Shown here one piece after another: positions 1-9,809 of a stretch of DNA of 64,000 nucleotides. The position numbers and the translations under genes are program-made. How positions within the stretch are numbered: the stretch's first letter is position 1; every line of letters starts with the position of its first letter. Below the pieces are notes generated by a model. It ran no database searches and was not told the origin of the DNA. It saw nothing but the letters and a program-made list of their open reading frames with translations. Source of the DNA: Nannocystis sp. (GTDB lineage: Bacteria; Myxococcota_A; Polyangia; Nannocystales; Nannocystaceae); contig JADJRG010000013.1 in the NCBI GenBank assembly GCA_016712315.1, forward strand, positions 2,144,001 through 2,208,000, given 5' to 3'.

Positions 1-597
1 CCGCTGAACCTGGCGGTGTACGGGGGGCTCTATGCGCCCGCCGCGGGGCTTTTGCGGGAGATCGCGCTCGACCCGCTCGATCTGGTCGGCACGATCGCGC
101 TGCTGCTGGGCCTGCCCTTGGTCATCGGCATGACGATCGCCACCCGGCTGCCGCGCATCGCGGCGCGCCTGCGTCGGCCGGCGCGGTGGTTCTCGGTGAT
201 CGCGCTCGCTGGTTTTATCGTCGCCGCGCTCGCGAAGAATTTTCCGGCGGTGCGTGATCACCTGCCGGGGGTGCTGGGCGTGGTCGTGCTCCACAACGCG
301 CTCGCGTTCGCGATCGGCGACGTGCTCGCGCGGCTGGGGCGGCTCGGCCTCGCGGATCGGCGCGCGTTGACCGTCGAGGTGGGGATCCAGAACTCGGGGC
401 TGGCGCTGATCTTGATCTTTGGGTTCTTTGGCGGGCTCGGCGGCATGGCGGTGATCGCCGCGGCGTGGGGGGTGTGGCACTTGCTCGCGGGGCTGACGTT
501 GGTCGCGGTGTGGTCGCGCCTGCCTGGGTTCGCGGCGCTGCGCCGCGATCTTCCGGGCCTCGAGGAGGAGCCGGGCGAGAAAAATTTCGCCGATTGA
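1..597 (+). CDS. Bile acid:sodium symporter-family transporter, C-terminal part (5' truncated by window edge)
   Basis: The reading frame is open from base 1 (P-L-N-L-A before a possible GTG at 16) and ends at TGA 595-597, so only the C-terminal ~199 residues are present. About six hydrophobic segments are visible. The patterns VEVGIQNSGLALIL and GGMAVIAAAWGVWHLLAG match the C-terminal half of the SBF/BASS family (ten-TM sodium-coupled transporters of bile acids and other organic anions, inner membrane); the GIQN..L motif around residue 128 is the family's usual sodium-site crossover region. The substrate cannot be told. The tail is charged and short, as is normal. It could also be a less specific arsenite/BASS relative. 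Its 3' neighbour, a porin on the same strand 21 bases downstream, could supply the matching outer-membrane pore. Confidence 0.75.
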   Translation, partial: PLNLAVYGGLYAPAAGLLREIALDPLDLVGTIALLLGLPLVIGMTIATRLPRIAARLRRPARWFSVIALAGFIVAALAKNFPAVRDHLPGVLGVVVLHNALAFAIGDVLARLGRLGLADRRALTVEVGIQNSGLALILIFGFFGGLGGMAVIAAAWGVWHLLAGLTLVAVWSRLPGFAALRRDLPGLEEEPGEKNFAD

Positions 598-618
598 CAA
601 CGAACGAGCGGCGGGTGC

Positions 619-2004
619 ATGCCATGGCGGTTGGCGAGCGCGGCCGTGGCCCTGTTGTTGGTGTCGATCGCGGCGTCAGCTCCGCCGGCTGAGGGGGCGT
701 CGTCGCCGAAGGAGGTCGCAGCGACGACCCCGCCGCGGCGCGCGCCGGAGTGGCTGAAGTTTAAGGTCGGCGCGGAGTTCTTCCTGCGCGGGCAGAGCCG
801 CTTCAACGCGAAGCTCGACCCCACCCGCGGCGACCGCGAGCACGCGATCCTCCAGCGCGCGAGGATCTCGGCGGACGCGTCCGCGGGCCCGGTGCGCGCG
901 TTCGTGCAATTTCAGGACGCGCGCCAGTGGGGCTTTGAGCGCTCGTCGGTCGCCAATATGGCGAACACCGATCTCCACCAGGGCTTCCTCGAGATCGGCG
1001 GTGAGGCGGCGAAGCGCGGCCTCCGCGGGTGGCTTCGAGTCGGCCGACAAGAGGTGATCCTCGGCGGTCGACTCTTGCTCGCCGACAACAACTGGAACCC
1101 GAACGCGCAGGCGTTTGACGGGGCGCGGGCGGTCGGTCAGCTCGGGCGCTTCGGCGTCGACTTCGGCGCTTTTATGCTGGGTCCTCCGGGAAATTTTACG
1201 GTCATGGACACGAGCGCCGCGCCGTCGACGAGCACGCGGCACAGCCGCGGCAGCTACCTCGGCTACGCGTCGTTCAGCGCCGACCTACACCCGGCGATCG
1301 CGGTCGAGGCGCAGGCGTTCGGGGCGCTCTATCGGCCGACCGCCGCGGAGCCGACGCGCCGACGCGAGCTGCTCGACCTCAGCGGGCGGGCGCGCGGTGA
1401 GCCGCTGCCTGGCCTCAGCTATGTGGTCGAAGGGCACGGCCAGGTCGGAGCGATTCAAGGCCGCGAGCACCGGGCGTGGCTGTGGTTCGCGGAGCTGCGG
1501 CAGGTCGCGCGCTCCGTCAAGATCGCGCCGGGGGCGTACGGGCGCCTGGTGTGGGGATCGGGTGAGGCGTGCGAGGGCGCGCCGCCGGACGGCTGTAACG
1601 GCCGAAGCAGCCGCGACTTCTATCGCTTCTATGGCTTTCGCCACGCGGTGTACGGGCAGGTCGACATGGGCGGGCTCACCAACGTCCGCGACCTCGCCCT
1701 CGGCGGGGTGCTCGCGCCGCATAAAAACCTGCACCTTGATGCAGGTTACAACCTCCTCCAGCTCGACCAGGCGAGCGGGCGCTGGATCGACGCGTTCGAC
1801 AACGTGATGGGCGCCGGCTGGGACCCGCAGAACCGCGCGCGCAACCTCGGCCAAGAGCTGCACGTCAACTCGGACTGGCGGGCGACGGAGCACCTCCGGG
1901 TGCAGGCCGGCTACGGCGTCTTCTTGCCGATGGTCGCGGGCCGGCGCTTGCTCGGGCCGGCGCCGCTGCACTTCGCGTATCTGTGGGTGATCGCGACCTT
2001 CTGA
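619..2004 (+). CDS. Outer-membrane porin, alginate-export (AlgE-like) family
   Basis: 461 residues. A signal peptide is clear (hydrophobic AAVALLLVSIAAS then AEGA at about 20-26). The mature part is beta-strand rich; KVGAEFFLRGQSRFN, ARISADASAGPVRAFVQFQDARQWGFE, GLRGWLRVGRQEVILGGRLL and DNNWNPNAQAFDGARAV match the alginate-export porin family, an 18-strand outer-membrane barrel. The protein ends in WVIATF, a C-terminal aromatic typical of Bam-assembled barrels. In this family the true substrate is often a small organic anion rather than alginate. It follows the symporter fragment by 21 bases and may share its transcript. No Shine-Dalgarno sequence is visible before ATG 619; a CTG/GTG start nearby cannot be excluded. 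Confidence 0.75.
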   Translation: MPWRLASAAVALLLVSIAASAPPAEGASSPKEVAATTPPRRAPEWLKFKVGAEFFLRGQSRFNAKLDPTRGDREHAILQRARISADASAGPVRAFVQFQDARQWGFERSSVANMANTDLHQGFLEIGGEAAKRGLRGWLRVGRQEVILGGRLLLADNNWNPNAQAFDGARAVGQLGRFGVDFGAFMLGPPGNFTVMDTSAAPSTSTRHSRGSYLGYASFSADLHPAIAVEAQAFGALYRPTAAEPTRRRELLDLSGRARGEPLPGLSYVVEGHGQVGAIQGREHRAWLWFAELRQVARSVKIAPGAYGRLVWGSGEACEGAPPDGCNGRSSRDFYRFYGFRHAVYGQVDMGGLTNVRDLALGGVLAPHKNLHLDAGYNLLQLDQASGRWIDAFDNVMGAGWDPQNRARNLGQELHVNSDWRATEHLRVQAGYGVFLPMVAGRRLLGPAPLHFAYLWVIATF

Positions 2005-2016
2005 GCGGACGAGGGC

Positions 2017-4053
2017 CTAAAAGGAGACGAGCAGGCCATAGAGGCCAGCGAGCGAGGGGGTCGGCAGCTCGCGGCGGGTCGCCTGCATGTCGCCGACGAG
2101 CACGGTGGTGAAGGTGCGCTCGCCGAAGATCGCGCGGCCTTGGAGGACGAGCGCGAGCCAGGGGCGGATCGCGAGGCGCACGTCGACGCTGGGCGAGACG
2201 ACCGGGGCGAAGCGACCCGCGGTGGCGACGTCGTCGGCGCGCAGCGGCCAGGAGCCGCCGATCGCGACGCCCCCGGTGAGGGTGACCGGGTGGATGAGGT
2301 CGACGACGATCGCCGGCTCGAAGAGGAATCGCACCCACAGCGGCTTGTCGTCGGGGCGGCGCGGGTCGTCGCTGAGGGTCGCCGCGCTGTAAAACCCCCA
2401 CTGGCCGATCGTGCCGCCGAGGCGCAGCTCACCCGCGAGGCGGGCGAAGCGTGGGTGGCGTGGGCGAAAACGAGCGGCGAGCTGTCCCAAGAATACAAAA
2501 TAGGAGGGGGACGCGATCTCGGCGGGCCCGCCGCGGATCAGCGCCAGCGAGCCGCCCTGCGCGAGCAGCAGGTTGAAGGTCATGATCCGCGCCTGCCGCT
2601 GCGGCGGCCCGAGCAGCGCCTCGCCGCCGCGCAGCTCGGCGAAGGTCTCTTGGTAGATCCGGTCGCCGATCAGCCGGTAGCGCAGGGGCTCGCAGGTCGG
2701 CGCGGGCAGGGGGATCCGCAGGCGCGAGACGCCGGCGAGCGGGAAGCGGCGGACGCTGCCGTCGGCGCCGAGCACCTCGACGTGGGTGATCCGCGAGCCC
2801 GGCGTGTCCTTCTTCCACGCGTCGACGTCGGCGTGCACCACCACTTGATCGCCGGTCGCGTAGGAGCTGAGCGTCTGACCGGGGCGGCTGAGGATGTCGC
2901 TCCAGCGCTGGCGGGGGTCGTCCTTTTCAAAGTGCACGGTGAGCGGCGGCGTGAGGGCGACAGGGTCGGCGCGCTCGACCTCGCCAGGGCAGCGATAACG
3001 GCAGAGATCGCCGTCTCGCTGCGCCGCGCAGACGATCCCCGACTCGAGCTCCGCGCGCGGGCAGAGATCGGCCGGATAGACGCACTCCGGGGGCCGCCAG
3101 GTGAAGGCGAGCTGATAGGGCTGGAGCGGCAGCGGCGAGGGCGGCCACGGCCCGCTCCAGCGCCCGCCGAAGTGGCCGGGCTCGCCGCCCTCACCGGCGC
3201 CGGCGGCGATCTCGAGCTCTAGATCGCCGCGAACGCCGGGCTCGACCCGCGGCGTGAGCACCCGCAGGCGGCCGTCGCCGCGCAGCTCGCCGAGGCAGCG
3301 CTCGCCGTCGATCCGCTCGCCGCCGATCCGCAGGGACAGGCGCGGCCGATCACGCTCACGCAGGCGCGCGCCGGGGAGCTCGAGCTCGCGCCACTGACAG
3401 CGGGGCGCGAGCGGCAGGACGATCACCTTGCTCTCGCCGCTGGTCTCCGCGCGGGCGCTGCGCTGCTGCGCGGCGTAGTGGCCGCCGAGGCTGCGGGCGG
3501 TGACGATCACGCGGCGGAGGTTGGCTTGGACGCCGATCGTCGCGACCCCGCCGGCGAGCACGAGCGACTCGATCACCGGCGGCGAGGCGTCGAGGTGCTC
3601 GAGCATCATGACGAGCACCCGCGGGTCACGCCGCGCGGTGTCCTCGGCGATCAACGAGTCGGCGGCGCAGGCGACGAAGAGCTCGCTGGGCGGCGCGATC
3701 CGGCTGGGCGGCGCGACCTGCGGCCCGCAGTCGCCGCCGCAGCGGGCCTCGCGGGCCCCCTCGACGCCGCCCCACGCGCTCGCGCGCAGCCGCCATCGGC
3801 GACCCTCGGCGCCGTGATCACCTGACTCTTCAGACAGGAGGTCGGCGAGCCGCGCGCGCGTCCGCGGGCCCGCGGCCGCGGACGCGACGCAGACGTGGGT
3901 CGGCACCTCGGCGACCTCAGGCCGGAGATCGACGGTGACGACCCCATAGCGCTCCTCCGCGGGCGCCGCGGTCGCCGCGCCGCCGACGAGCGCGGCTGCG
4001 CCGCCGACGGCGAGCGAGAGGAGCAGCGCGCGCGCCCTGTGCGACGGTCGCAT
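2017..4053 (-). CDS. Secreted/outer-membrane hypothetical protein coupled to a Ser/Thr kinase
   Basis: About 678 residues from ATG 4053, which overlaps the kinase stop in a TGATG arrangement (an in-frame GTG at 4062 is the alternative). It starts with RPSHRARALLLSLAVGG..., a signal peptide cleaved near AAPAEE. The middle is beta-rich with a Cys cluster (C-V-Y-P-A-D-L-C, C-A-A, L-C-R-Y-R-C-P) about residues 325-360. The last ~200 residues alternate polar and hydrophobic positions and end in LVSF, which resembles an outer-membrane beta barrel (for example GGVAIGGSWPL, VDVRLAIRPWLALVLQG). I recognise no named family. The coupling suggests it works with the kinase, whose C-terminal part is also Cys-rich and exported; the pairing is inference. 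Confidence 0.6.
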   Translation of the reverse strand: MRPSHRARALLLSLAVGGAAALVGGAATAAPAEERYGVVTVDLRPEVAEVPTHVCVASAAAGPRTRARLADLLSEESGDHGAEGRRWRLRASAWGGVEGAREARCGGDCGPQVAPPSRIAPPSELFVACAADSLIAEDTARRDPRVLVMMLEHLDASPPVIESLVLAGGVATIGVQANLRRVIVTARSLGGHYAAQQRSARAETSGESKVIVLPLAPRCQWRELELPGARLRERDRPRLSLRIGGERIDGERCLGELRGDGRLRVLTPRVEPGVRGDLELEIAAGAGEGGEPGHFGGRWSGPWPPSPLPLQPYQLAFTWRPPECVYPADLCPRAELESGIVCAAQRDGDLCRYRCPGEVERADPVALTPPLTVHFEKDDPRQRWSDILSRPGQTLSSYATGDQVVVHADVDAWKKDTPGSRITHVEVLGADGSVRRFPLAGVSRLRIPLPAPTCEPLRYRLIGDRIYQETFAELRGGEALLGPPQRQARIMTFNLLLAQGGSLALIRGGPAEIASPSYFVFLGQLAARFRPRHPRFARLAGELRLGGTIGQWGFYSAATLSDDPRRPDDKPLWVRFLFEPAIVVDLIHPVTLTGGVAIGGSWPLRADDVATAGRFAPVVSPSVDVRLAIRPWLALVLQGRAIFGERTFTTVLVGDMQATRRELPTPSLAGLYGLLVSF

Positions 4054-5654
4054 CACTCGCACGCCTCGGCTGTGGTGGGGCCACAGAGCTGGTAGTGGCC
4101 GCAGTCGCGGGGCTGGAAGCCGGCGACCCGGCTCGGGCGGGTCTCTGGTCGACAGGTCATGCAGCGGCCGTCGTTGAGGGTGATGGTGGCGCGTCGTCTG
4201 CCGGCGCGCAGGAGGAGGGTGTATCGATCTTCATCGAGGTAGCACCAATCGAGCCTGCTCGCGCTCGGCCGCGCGTCCTCGGCGGTCGTCTTGGTGTCCT
4301 CGGGGACAGGTCTCTGCTCGTCGGCGATAAGGGCCGGCTCGGCGGCGCCTCGGCGGTCGTCTGTGGTCGCGCCGTCGGCGATCGCGTCGGCGCGGGGCCC
4401 TCGCGGCGCGGGGCTCGGCGCGGGCGTCGGCCGCTCAAGCGGCACGAGCAGCCCCTCGGGTGGCCGACCTGGCCCCCCTTTGGGCTGGGTCTCAGCGCGT
4501 CGTGAGGTCGAGATGGCGACCGCGATCGCGATCGCCACGAGCGCCGCGGGCCCCGCCAAAAAGACGTAGGCGCGCGAATTACGGCGCGGCGGCGGCGTCG
4601 CCGCGAGCGGGGCCGAGATCGGCGCGTCGCTGGCCGCGCGGAGCTCGACCAGGAGGGCGCTCATGTCGACGAAGCGCCGCTCGGGCGCCCGTTCGAGCCC
4701 TCTTTGGACGATCTGCACGAGCGGCGCAATCAGCTCCGGCGGCGCGTCGTCGATCGGCGGCGGCGGGAGCACCGCCCCCGCGCGCAAATTCACAAAATAC
4801 TCGGCGACGGTGCGGCCGGCGAAGGGAGGGACCCCGAAGAGCGCCTCGTAGAGGGCGACGCAGAAGGAGAACTGGTCGCTGCGGGCGTCGGCCGGTCTGC
4901 CCTCGCACTGCTCGGGCGCCATGTAGCGGGGCGTGCCGAGGATCGCGCCGGTTTTGGTCAAGGAGTCGAGGGGCGCGGCGTCGCTGGCCGCGCTGGTGAT
5001 GATCGCCTCGTCGTGCGGGTGCTCCGCGGCGCGGGCGAGGCCGAAGTCGAGGACTCGTACGCGGCCGTCGTCGCCGACGAGCACGTTCTCGGGCTTGAAG
5101 TCGCGGTGGACGAGGCCGGCGCGGTGGGCCGCGGCGAGGCCTTCACCGGCGGCGATGAAGACGGCGAGCAGCTCCGGTCGGGCGCGGCGCGCCTCGGCGA
5201 GCCAGCGCGAGAGGCTCCGCCCGAAGACCAGCTCCATCGCCAAGAAGACCTGGCCGTCCGCGGCGCCGACGTCGTAGACGTGGATCACGTTGGGGTGGGC
5301 GACCCGGGCCATCGCGCGCGCCTCGCGGAGCATGCGCTGCGAGGCGACCGCGTCGTCGGCCGCGTCGGCGCGTAGGACCTTGATGGCGACGTCGCGCGCG
5401 AGCTCGGGGTCGTGGGCGCGGTAGACGACGCCCATACCGCCGGCGCCGATCTTTTCGCCCAATACGTAGCGGCCGAGGCGGCGCGGGCTCGGAGCCGGGG
5501 GCGGGCCGCTGTCTGGGAGCGGGGCGCCGAAGAGCTGCGCCTCGATCGCGGCTCGCGCGCGCGCGGCGATCCGATCGTCGCCGGGGGCGGCGCCTCGCAG
5601 CGAGTCGCCGCTCAGCTCGGATCCGGGCTCGGCCGGGTCGGCGCGCTGCTCCAC
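4053..5654 (-). CDS. Transmembrane serine/threonine protein kinase with Cys-rich extracytoplasmic tail
   Basis: 533 residues. Kinase domain about 60-340: Gly loop IGAGGMGVVYRA (69-80), Lys92 in AIKVL, HRDFKPEN (183-190), DFG (203-205), GTPRYMAPEQ (240-249), all catalytic residues present. A single TM segment at about 362-382 (YVFLAGPAALVAIAIAVAIS) is followed by a Pro/Ala-rich spacer and a ~65-residue module with five or six Cys (LDWCYLD, GRCMTCRP, PRDCGHYQLCGP). There is no PASTA or TPR domain, so the sensor is probably the Cys module. Start is GTG 5654; a TAAGCT hexamer ends exactly 7 bases upstream and no ribosome site is seen, so the mRNA is probably leaderless. Its stop overlaps the start of the secreted protein that follows. 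Confidence 0.9.
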   Translation of the reverse strand: MEQRADPAEPGSELSGDSLRGAAPGDDRIAARARAAIEAQLFGAPLPDSGPPPAPSPRRLGRYVLGEKIGAGGMGVVYRAHDPELARDVAIKVLRADAADDAVASQRMLREARAMARVAHPNVIHVYDVGAADGQVFLAMELVFGRSLSRWLAEARRARPELLAVFIAAGEGLAAAHRAGLVHRDFKPENVLVGDDGRVRVLDFGLARAAEHPHDEAIITSAASDAAPLDSLTKTGAILGTPRYMAPEQCEGRPADARSDQFSFCVALYEALFGVPPFAGRTVAEYFVNLRAGAVLPPPPIDDAPPELIAPLVQIVQRGLERAPERRFVDMSALLVELRAASDAPISAPLAATPPPRRNSRAYVFLAGPAALVAIAIAVAISTSRRAETQPKGGPGRPPEGLLVPLERPTPAPSPAPRGPRADAIADGATTDDRRGAAEPALIADEQRPVPEDTKTTAEDARPSASRLDWCYLDEDRYTLLLRAGRRRATITLNDGRCMTCRPETRPSRVAGFQPRDCGHYQLCGPTTAEACE

Positions 5655-5661
5655 GGCGGCG

Positions 5662-5667
5662 AGCTTA
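5662..5667 (-). promoter_or_regulatory. -10 hexamer of leaderless kinase gene (TAAGCT)
   Basis: Minus strand reads TAAGCT, then 7 bases, then GTG 5654. It lies in the short gap between the HAD stop and the kinase start. The same TAAGCT + 7 arrangement precedes the AAA+ gene at 14795. No -35 box is evident. Confidence 0.5.
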
Positions 5668-6363
5668 TCAGCCGGCGCGCCCCGCCGTGGGCGGCTTCGG
5701 TTCGGCGCTGAGCGCCTCGATCAGGGCGGGCAGCCCGCGGAGGTCTTCGATGAACCAACGGGCGCCCGCGGCCTCGAGCTCGGCGCGCGAGCCCATGCCG
5801 GCGAGCACGCCGATGGTCGGGATCCCGTGGGCGGCGGCGCCGAGCACGTCGAAGGAGCGATCGCCGACCATCACCGCGCCGGCCGGCCCGACGCCGAGCG
5901 AGGCGAGCGCGCGGCCGATGATCGCCGCCTTGGTGTCGCCGCGGCGTCGCTCGTCGCCGCCGCAGATCGCGGAGAAGAAGCGAGCGACTGCCAGCGCCTC
6001 GAGGATCATCCGCGCGAAGCGCTCCGGCTTGTGCGTCGCGACCGCCATCCGCCCGCGCAGGCGCCCGCTGAGCGCCTCGAGGGACTCGCAGAGCCCCGGC
6101 GCGGGCGCGCTCTCGCGCTCGCAGATCAGCGCGTAGCGGGCGCGGTAGGCGGTGATGAAGCGGTCGATGAGGTCTGGGTCGTCGCTGTCCAAGAGGACAT
6201 GTGCGCTCTGCTCGAGCGGCGGACCGATCAGCCCGCGCAGCGCCTCGCTCGGGCGCGGCGGCCGGCCGAGCGAGGCGAGCGCGTGGTTCAGCGACGACGA
6301 GATCGACGCGAGCGGGTCGATGAGCACGCCGTCGAGGTCAAAGAGGATCGTCGTGATCTCCAC
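5668..6363 (-). CDS. HAD-superfamily hydrolase, phosphoglycolate-phosphatase-like
   Basis: About 231 residues from GTG 6363, the start that puts the catalytic motif ILFDLDGVLID at residues 5-15; the longer ATG 6414 would add 17 residues lacking homology and would run through the palindromic control region. Motif I DLDGV (nucleophile and acid Asp), motif II VATHK (~95), motif III Lys in GDTKAA, motif IV GDRSFDVLGA (~170) are all present, with a C1-type helical cap (residues 18-85). This is the Gph/PGMB-like subgroup that dephosphorylates small phosphoesters such as 2-phosphoglycolate; the exact substrate is unknown. It is divergent from boxC. Confidence 0.8.
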   Translation of the reverse strand: MEITTILFDLDGVLIDPLASISSSLNHALASLGRPPRPSEALRGLIGPPLEQSAHVLLDSDDPDLIDRFITAYRARYALICERESAPAPGLCESLEALSGRLRGRMAVATHKPERFARMILEALAVARFFSAICGGDERRRGDTKAAIIGRALASLGVGPAGAVMVGDRSFDVLGAAAHGIPTIGVLAGMGSRAELEAAGARWFIEDLRGLPALIEALSAEPKPPTAGRAG

Positions 6364-6397
6364 GTCTGCTTGCCTAGCAGACGCGCAGCGTCGCTGT

Positions 6398-6417
6398 GCC
6401 GTGTGGATGCACACGGC
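6398..6417. promoter_or_regulatory. Palindromic operator candidate GCCGTGTGGATGCACACGGC
   Basis: Perfect inverted repeat with 8-base arms and a 4-base centre, 34 bases upstream of the HAD start. The 11-base segment TGCCGTGTGGA (6397-6407) recurs inverted at 6604-6614. This is the layout expected for a dimeric repressor or activator acting on both promoters. The BoxR-type TGCA repeats known from other benzoyl-CoA loci are not clearly present. Confidence 0.45.
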
Positions 6418-6603
6418 CGTGAAGATCGCCCCGAGGCGGGATGAGGCCGATCACGGCGCCTGATCACGGCCACGACCCGCGGTCGGGCGCCGCGGCGGTC
6501 GGTCGCGCCTCGCGCTCGCGGGGCGCTGCCTGTCACGCGAGCCGAGCGTTGAATCGGCGATCGACGCGGCGGAGCGAGGGATCGTGCGTCCTCACACTGC
6601 GAG

Positions 6604-6614
6604 TCCACACGGCA
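6604..6614. promoter_or_regulatory. Second operator half-site TCCACACGGCA upstream of boxC
   Basis: Exact inverted copy of 6397-6407, ending 57 bases before the boxC start, consistent with a second binding site of the same regulator. Confidence 0.4.
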
Positions 6615-6671
6615 TCCAGAGGCCGCAGGAGCGGCGCGGCTGCGGCGGTTGCCTGCTAGGTTGGCGCTGGA

Positions 6672-8351
6672 ATGGAGTCTCCACCCACGCACGCAACGCC
6701 GGTCGACTTCGAGACCGATCCTTCGCGATATCGCCACTGGCGCGTCTCCTACGACGGGCCGATCGCGACCCTGGCGATGGCCGTCGACCCCGAAGGCGGC
6801 CTCCGCTCGGGCTACGAGCTGAAGCTGAACAGCTACGACTTGGGCGTCGACATCGAGCTCGCCGACGTGGTCCGCCGCATGCGCTTCGAGCACCCCGAGG
6901 TGCGCGTCGTCGTGCTCACCTCAGGCCTCGACAACGTCTTCTGCGCGGGCGCCAACATCCACATGCTGGCCGCCTCGACGCACGCGTGGAAGGTGAATTT
7001 TTGCAAGTTCACCAACGAGACGCGCTGCGAGATCGAGGACGCGGAGGCGTACAGCGGCCAGGTCTATATCGCCGCGGTCAACGGCCCCTGCGCGGGCGGC
7101 GGCTACGAGCTGGCGCTCGCGTGCCGCGAGATCTACCTGCAAGACGACGGCTCGTCGGCGGTGTCGCTGCCCGAGGTGCCGCTGCTCGGCGTGCTGCCAG
7201 GCACCGGCGGGCTCACGCGCTTGGTCGACAAGCGCAAGGTGCGTCGTGACCGGGCTGACATCTTCTCGACGACCGCGGAGGGGATCCGCGGGAAGAAGGC
7301 GGTCGAGTGGCGCTTGGTCGACGGTGTCTACCCGCGCAGCCGCTTCCGCGAGGCGATCGCGGGCCGCTCCGCCGCGCTCGCCGCCGAGCTCGCGCGCGCG
7401 CTGCCCGCGGCGGAGCGCCGGGGGATCCACCTCGGGCCGCTGCTCCCCGAGCTCAGCGCGGGCCGCCGCCGCTACCGCCACGTCGAGCTGAGCTGGGACG
7501 ATAACGCCCGCCTCGCGCGCTTGACGATCCACGGCCCGACGGCCGAGGACGTCGCGCTGCTCGGGCGCGGCGCCGAGGCGGCGCACGCCGCTGGCGATCA
7601 GCTGTGGGCGCTCCGCGCCTTCCGCGAGCTCGACGACGCGATCTTGCACCTGCGCGTCAACCTGCCGGGCGTCGGCGTCGTCCTGGTGCGCGCGGTCGGC
7701 GACGCGGCGCAGGCGCTCGCGCACGATCACGCGCTCACCGAGCTGCGCGGCGACTGGTTCATCAACGAGGTGATCCGCCACATGGCGCGGGCGCTGCGGC
7801 GCGTCGACCTCTCGAGCCGCACCTTCTTCGCCTTGGGCGACGCCGGCACCGCCTTCGTCGGCGCGCTCTTCGAGCTCGCGCTCGCGGCCGACCGCTTCTA
7901 CGCGCTCGACGACGAGGACGCGCCGGTGCAGGTGGGGCTGAGCCCGCTGAACTTCGGCGCGCTGCCGATGACCCACGGCGTGACGCGCCTGCGCGCGCAC
8001 CTGCACGGCGAGCCGGAGCAGCTCAGCCGCCTCGGCGAGGCGGCGCAGCTCCTCAGCGTCGGAGACGCCGACGAGGCGGGCTTGGTCACCGTGCGCCTCG
8101 ACGGGATCGACTGGGACGATGACACCCGGGTCGCGATCGAGGAGCGCCTCAGCCTCTCGCCGGACGCGCTCAGCGGCATGGAGGCGAACCTGCGCTTCCC
8201 CGGCGCCGAGAACGAGGACTCGAAGATCTTCGCCCGCCTCTCGGCCTGGCAGAACTGGATCTTCATCCGACCCAACGCGACCGGCGCCCACGGGGCGCTC
8301 ACCCTCTACGGCAAGCCGGAGCGCCCGCACTTCGACTGGAACCGCGTGTAG
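6672..8351 (+). CDS. boxC: 2,3-epoxybenzoyl-CoA dihydrolase BoxC
   Basis: 559 residues, the usual length of BoxC (about 550). It has two crotonase-like halves; in the first, TSGLDNVFCAGANIHML (~77-93) and AVNGPCAGGGYELAL (~138-152) form the oxyanion-hole and CoA-binding region, and LPEVPLLGVLPGTGGLTRLVDKR follows. The second half carries NWIFIRPNATG near the end, also typical. BoxC opens and hydrolyses 2,3-epoxybenzoyl-CoA to 3,4-dehydroadipyl-CoA semialdehyde plus formate in aerobic benzoate degradation, in the cytoplasm. boxB follows 18 bases downstream. There is no strong ribosome site; a TAGGTT 9 bases before the ATG may be the -10 box. No benzoate-CoA ligase is next to it. Confidence 0.93.
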   Translation: MESPPTHATPVDFETDPSRYRHWRVSYDGPIATLAMAVDPEGGLRSGYELKLNSYDLGVDIELADVVRRMRFEHPEVRVVVLTSGLDNVFCAGANIHMLAASTHAWKVNFCKFTNETRCEIEDAEAYSGQVYIAAVNGPCAGGGYELALACREIYLQDDGSSAVSLPEVPLLGVLPGTGGLTRLVDKRKVRRDRADIFSTTAEGIRGKKAVEWRLVDGVYPRSRFREAIAGRSAALAAELARALPAAERRGIHLGPLLPELSAGRRRYRHVELSWDDNARLARLTIHGPTAEDVALLGRGAEAAHAAGDQLWALRAFRELDDAILHLRVNLPGVGVVLVRAVGDAAQALAHDHALTELRGDWFINEVIRHMARALRRVDLSSRTFFALGDAGTAFVGALFELALAADRFYALDDEDAPVQVGLSPLNFGALPMTHGVTRLRAHLHGEPEQLSRLGEAAQLLSVGDADEAGLVTVRLDGIDWDDDTRVAIEERLSLSPDALSGMEANLRFPGAENEDSKIFARLSAWQNWIFIRPNATGAHGALTLYGKPERPHFDWNRV

Positions 8352-8369
8352 ATCGCAGGAGACGAGCCC

Positions 8370-9794
<1,425 letters not shown>

Positions 9795-9796
9795 GC

Positions 9797-9802
9797 TACG
9801 CT
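9797..9802 (+). promoter_or_regulatory. -10 hexamer TACGCT of leaderless gene at 9810
   Basis: TACGCT overlaps the end of the boxB gene region by position and ends 7 bases before GTG 9810. There is no ribosome site, so transcription probably begins at the start codon. Confidence 0.4.
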
Positions 9803-9809
9803 GCGGGCG

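Larger units (their letters stand above)
6364..6671. other. Divergent HAD/boxC intergenic region
   Basis: 308 bases with no credible gene. It holds a 6-bp-stem inverted repeat next to the HAD start (GTCTGC..GCAGAC, 6364-6382), a perfect 8-bp-arm palindrome (6398-6417) and a second copy of an 11-base arm near boxC (6604-6614). TAGGTT at 6657-6662 lies 9 bases before the boxC ATG and may be its -10 element. Confidence 0.6.

Noticed and set aside
6364..6671. BoxR-type operator (TGCA repeats)
   Set aside because: Only a single TGCA is found within the palindrome; the spaced repeat expected for BoxR is not present.
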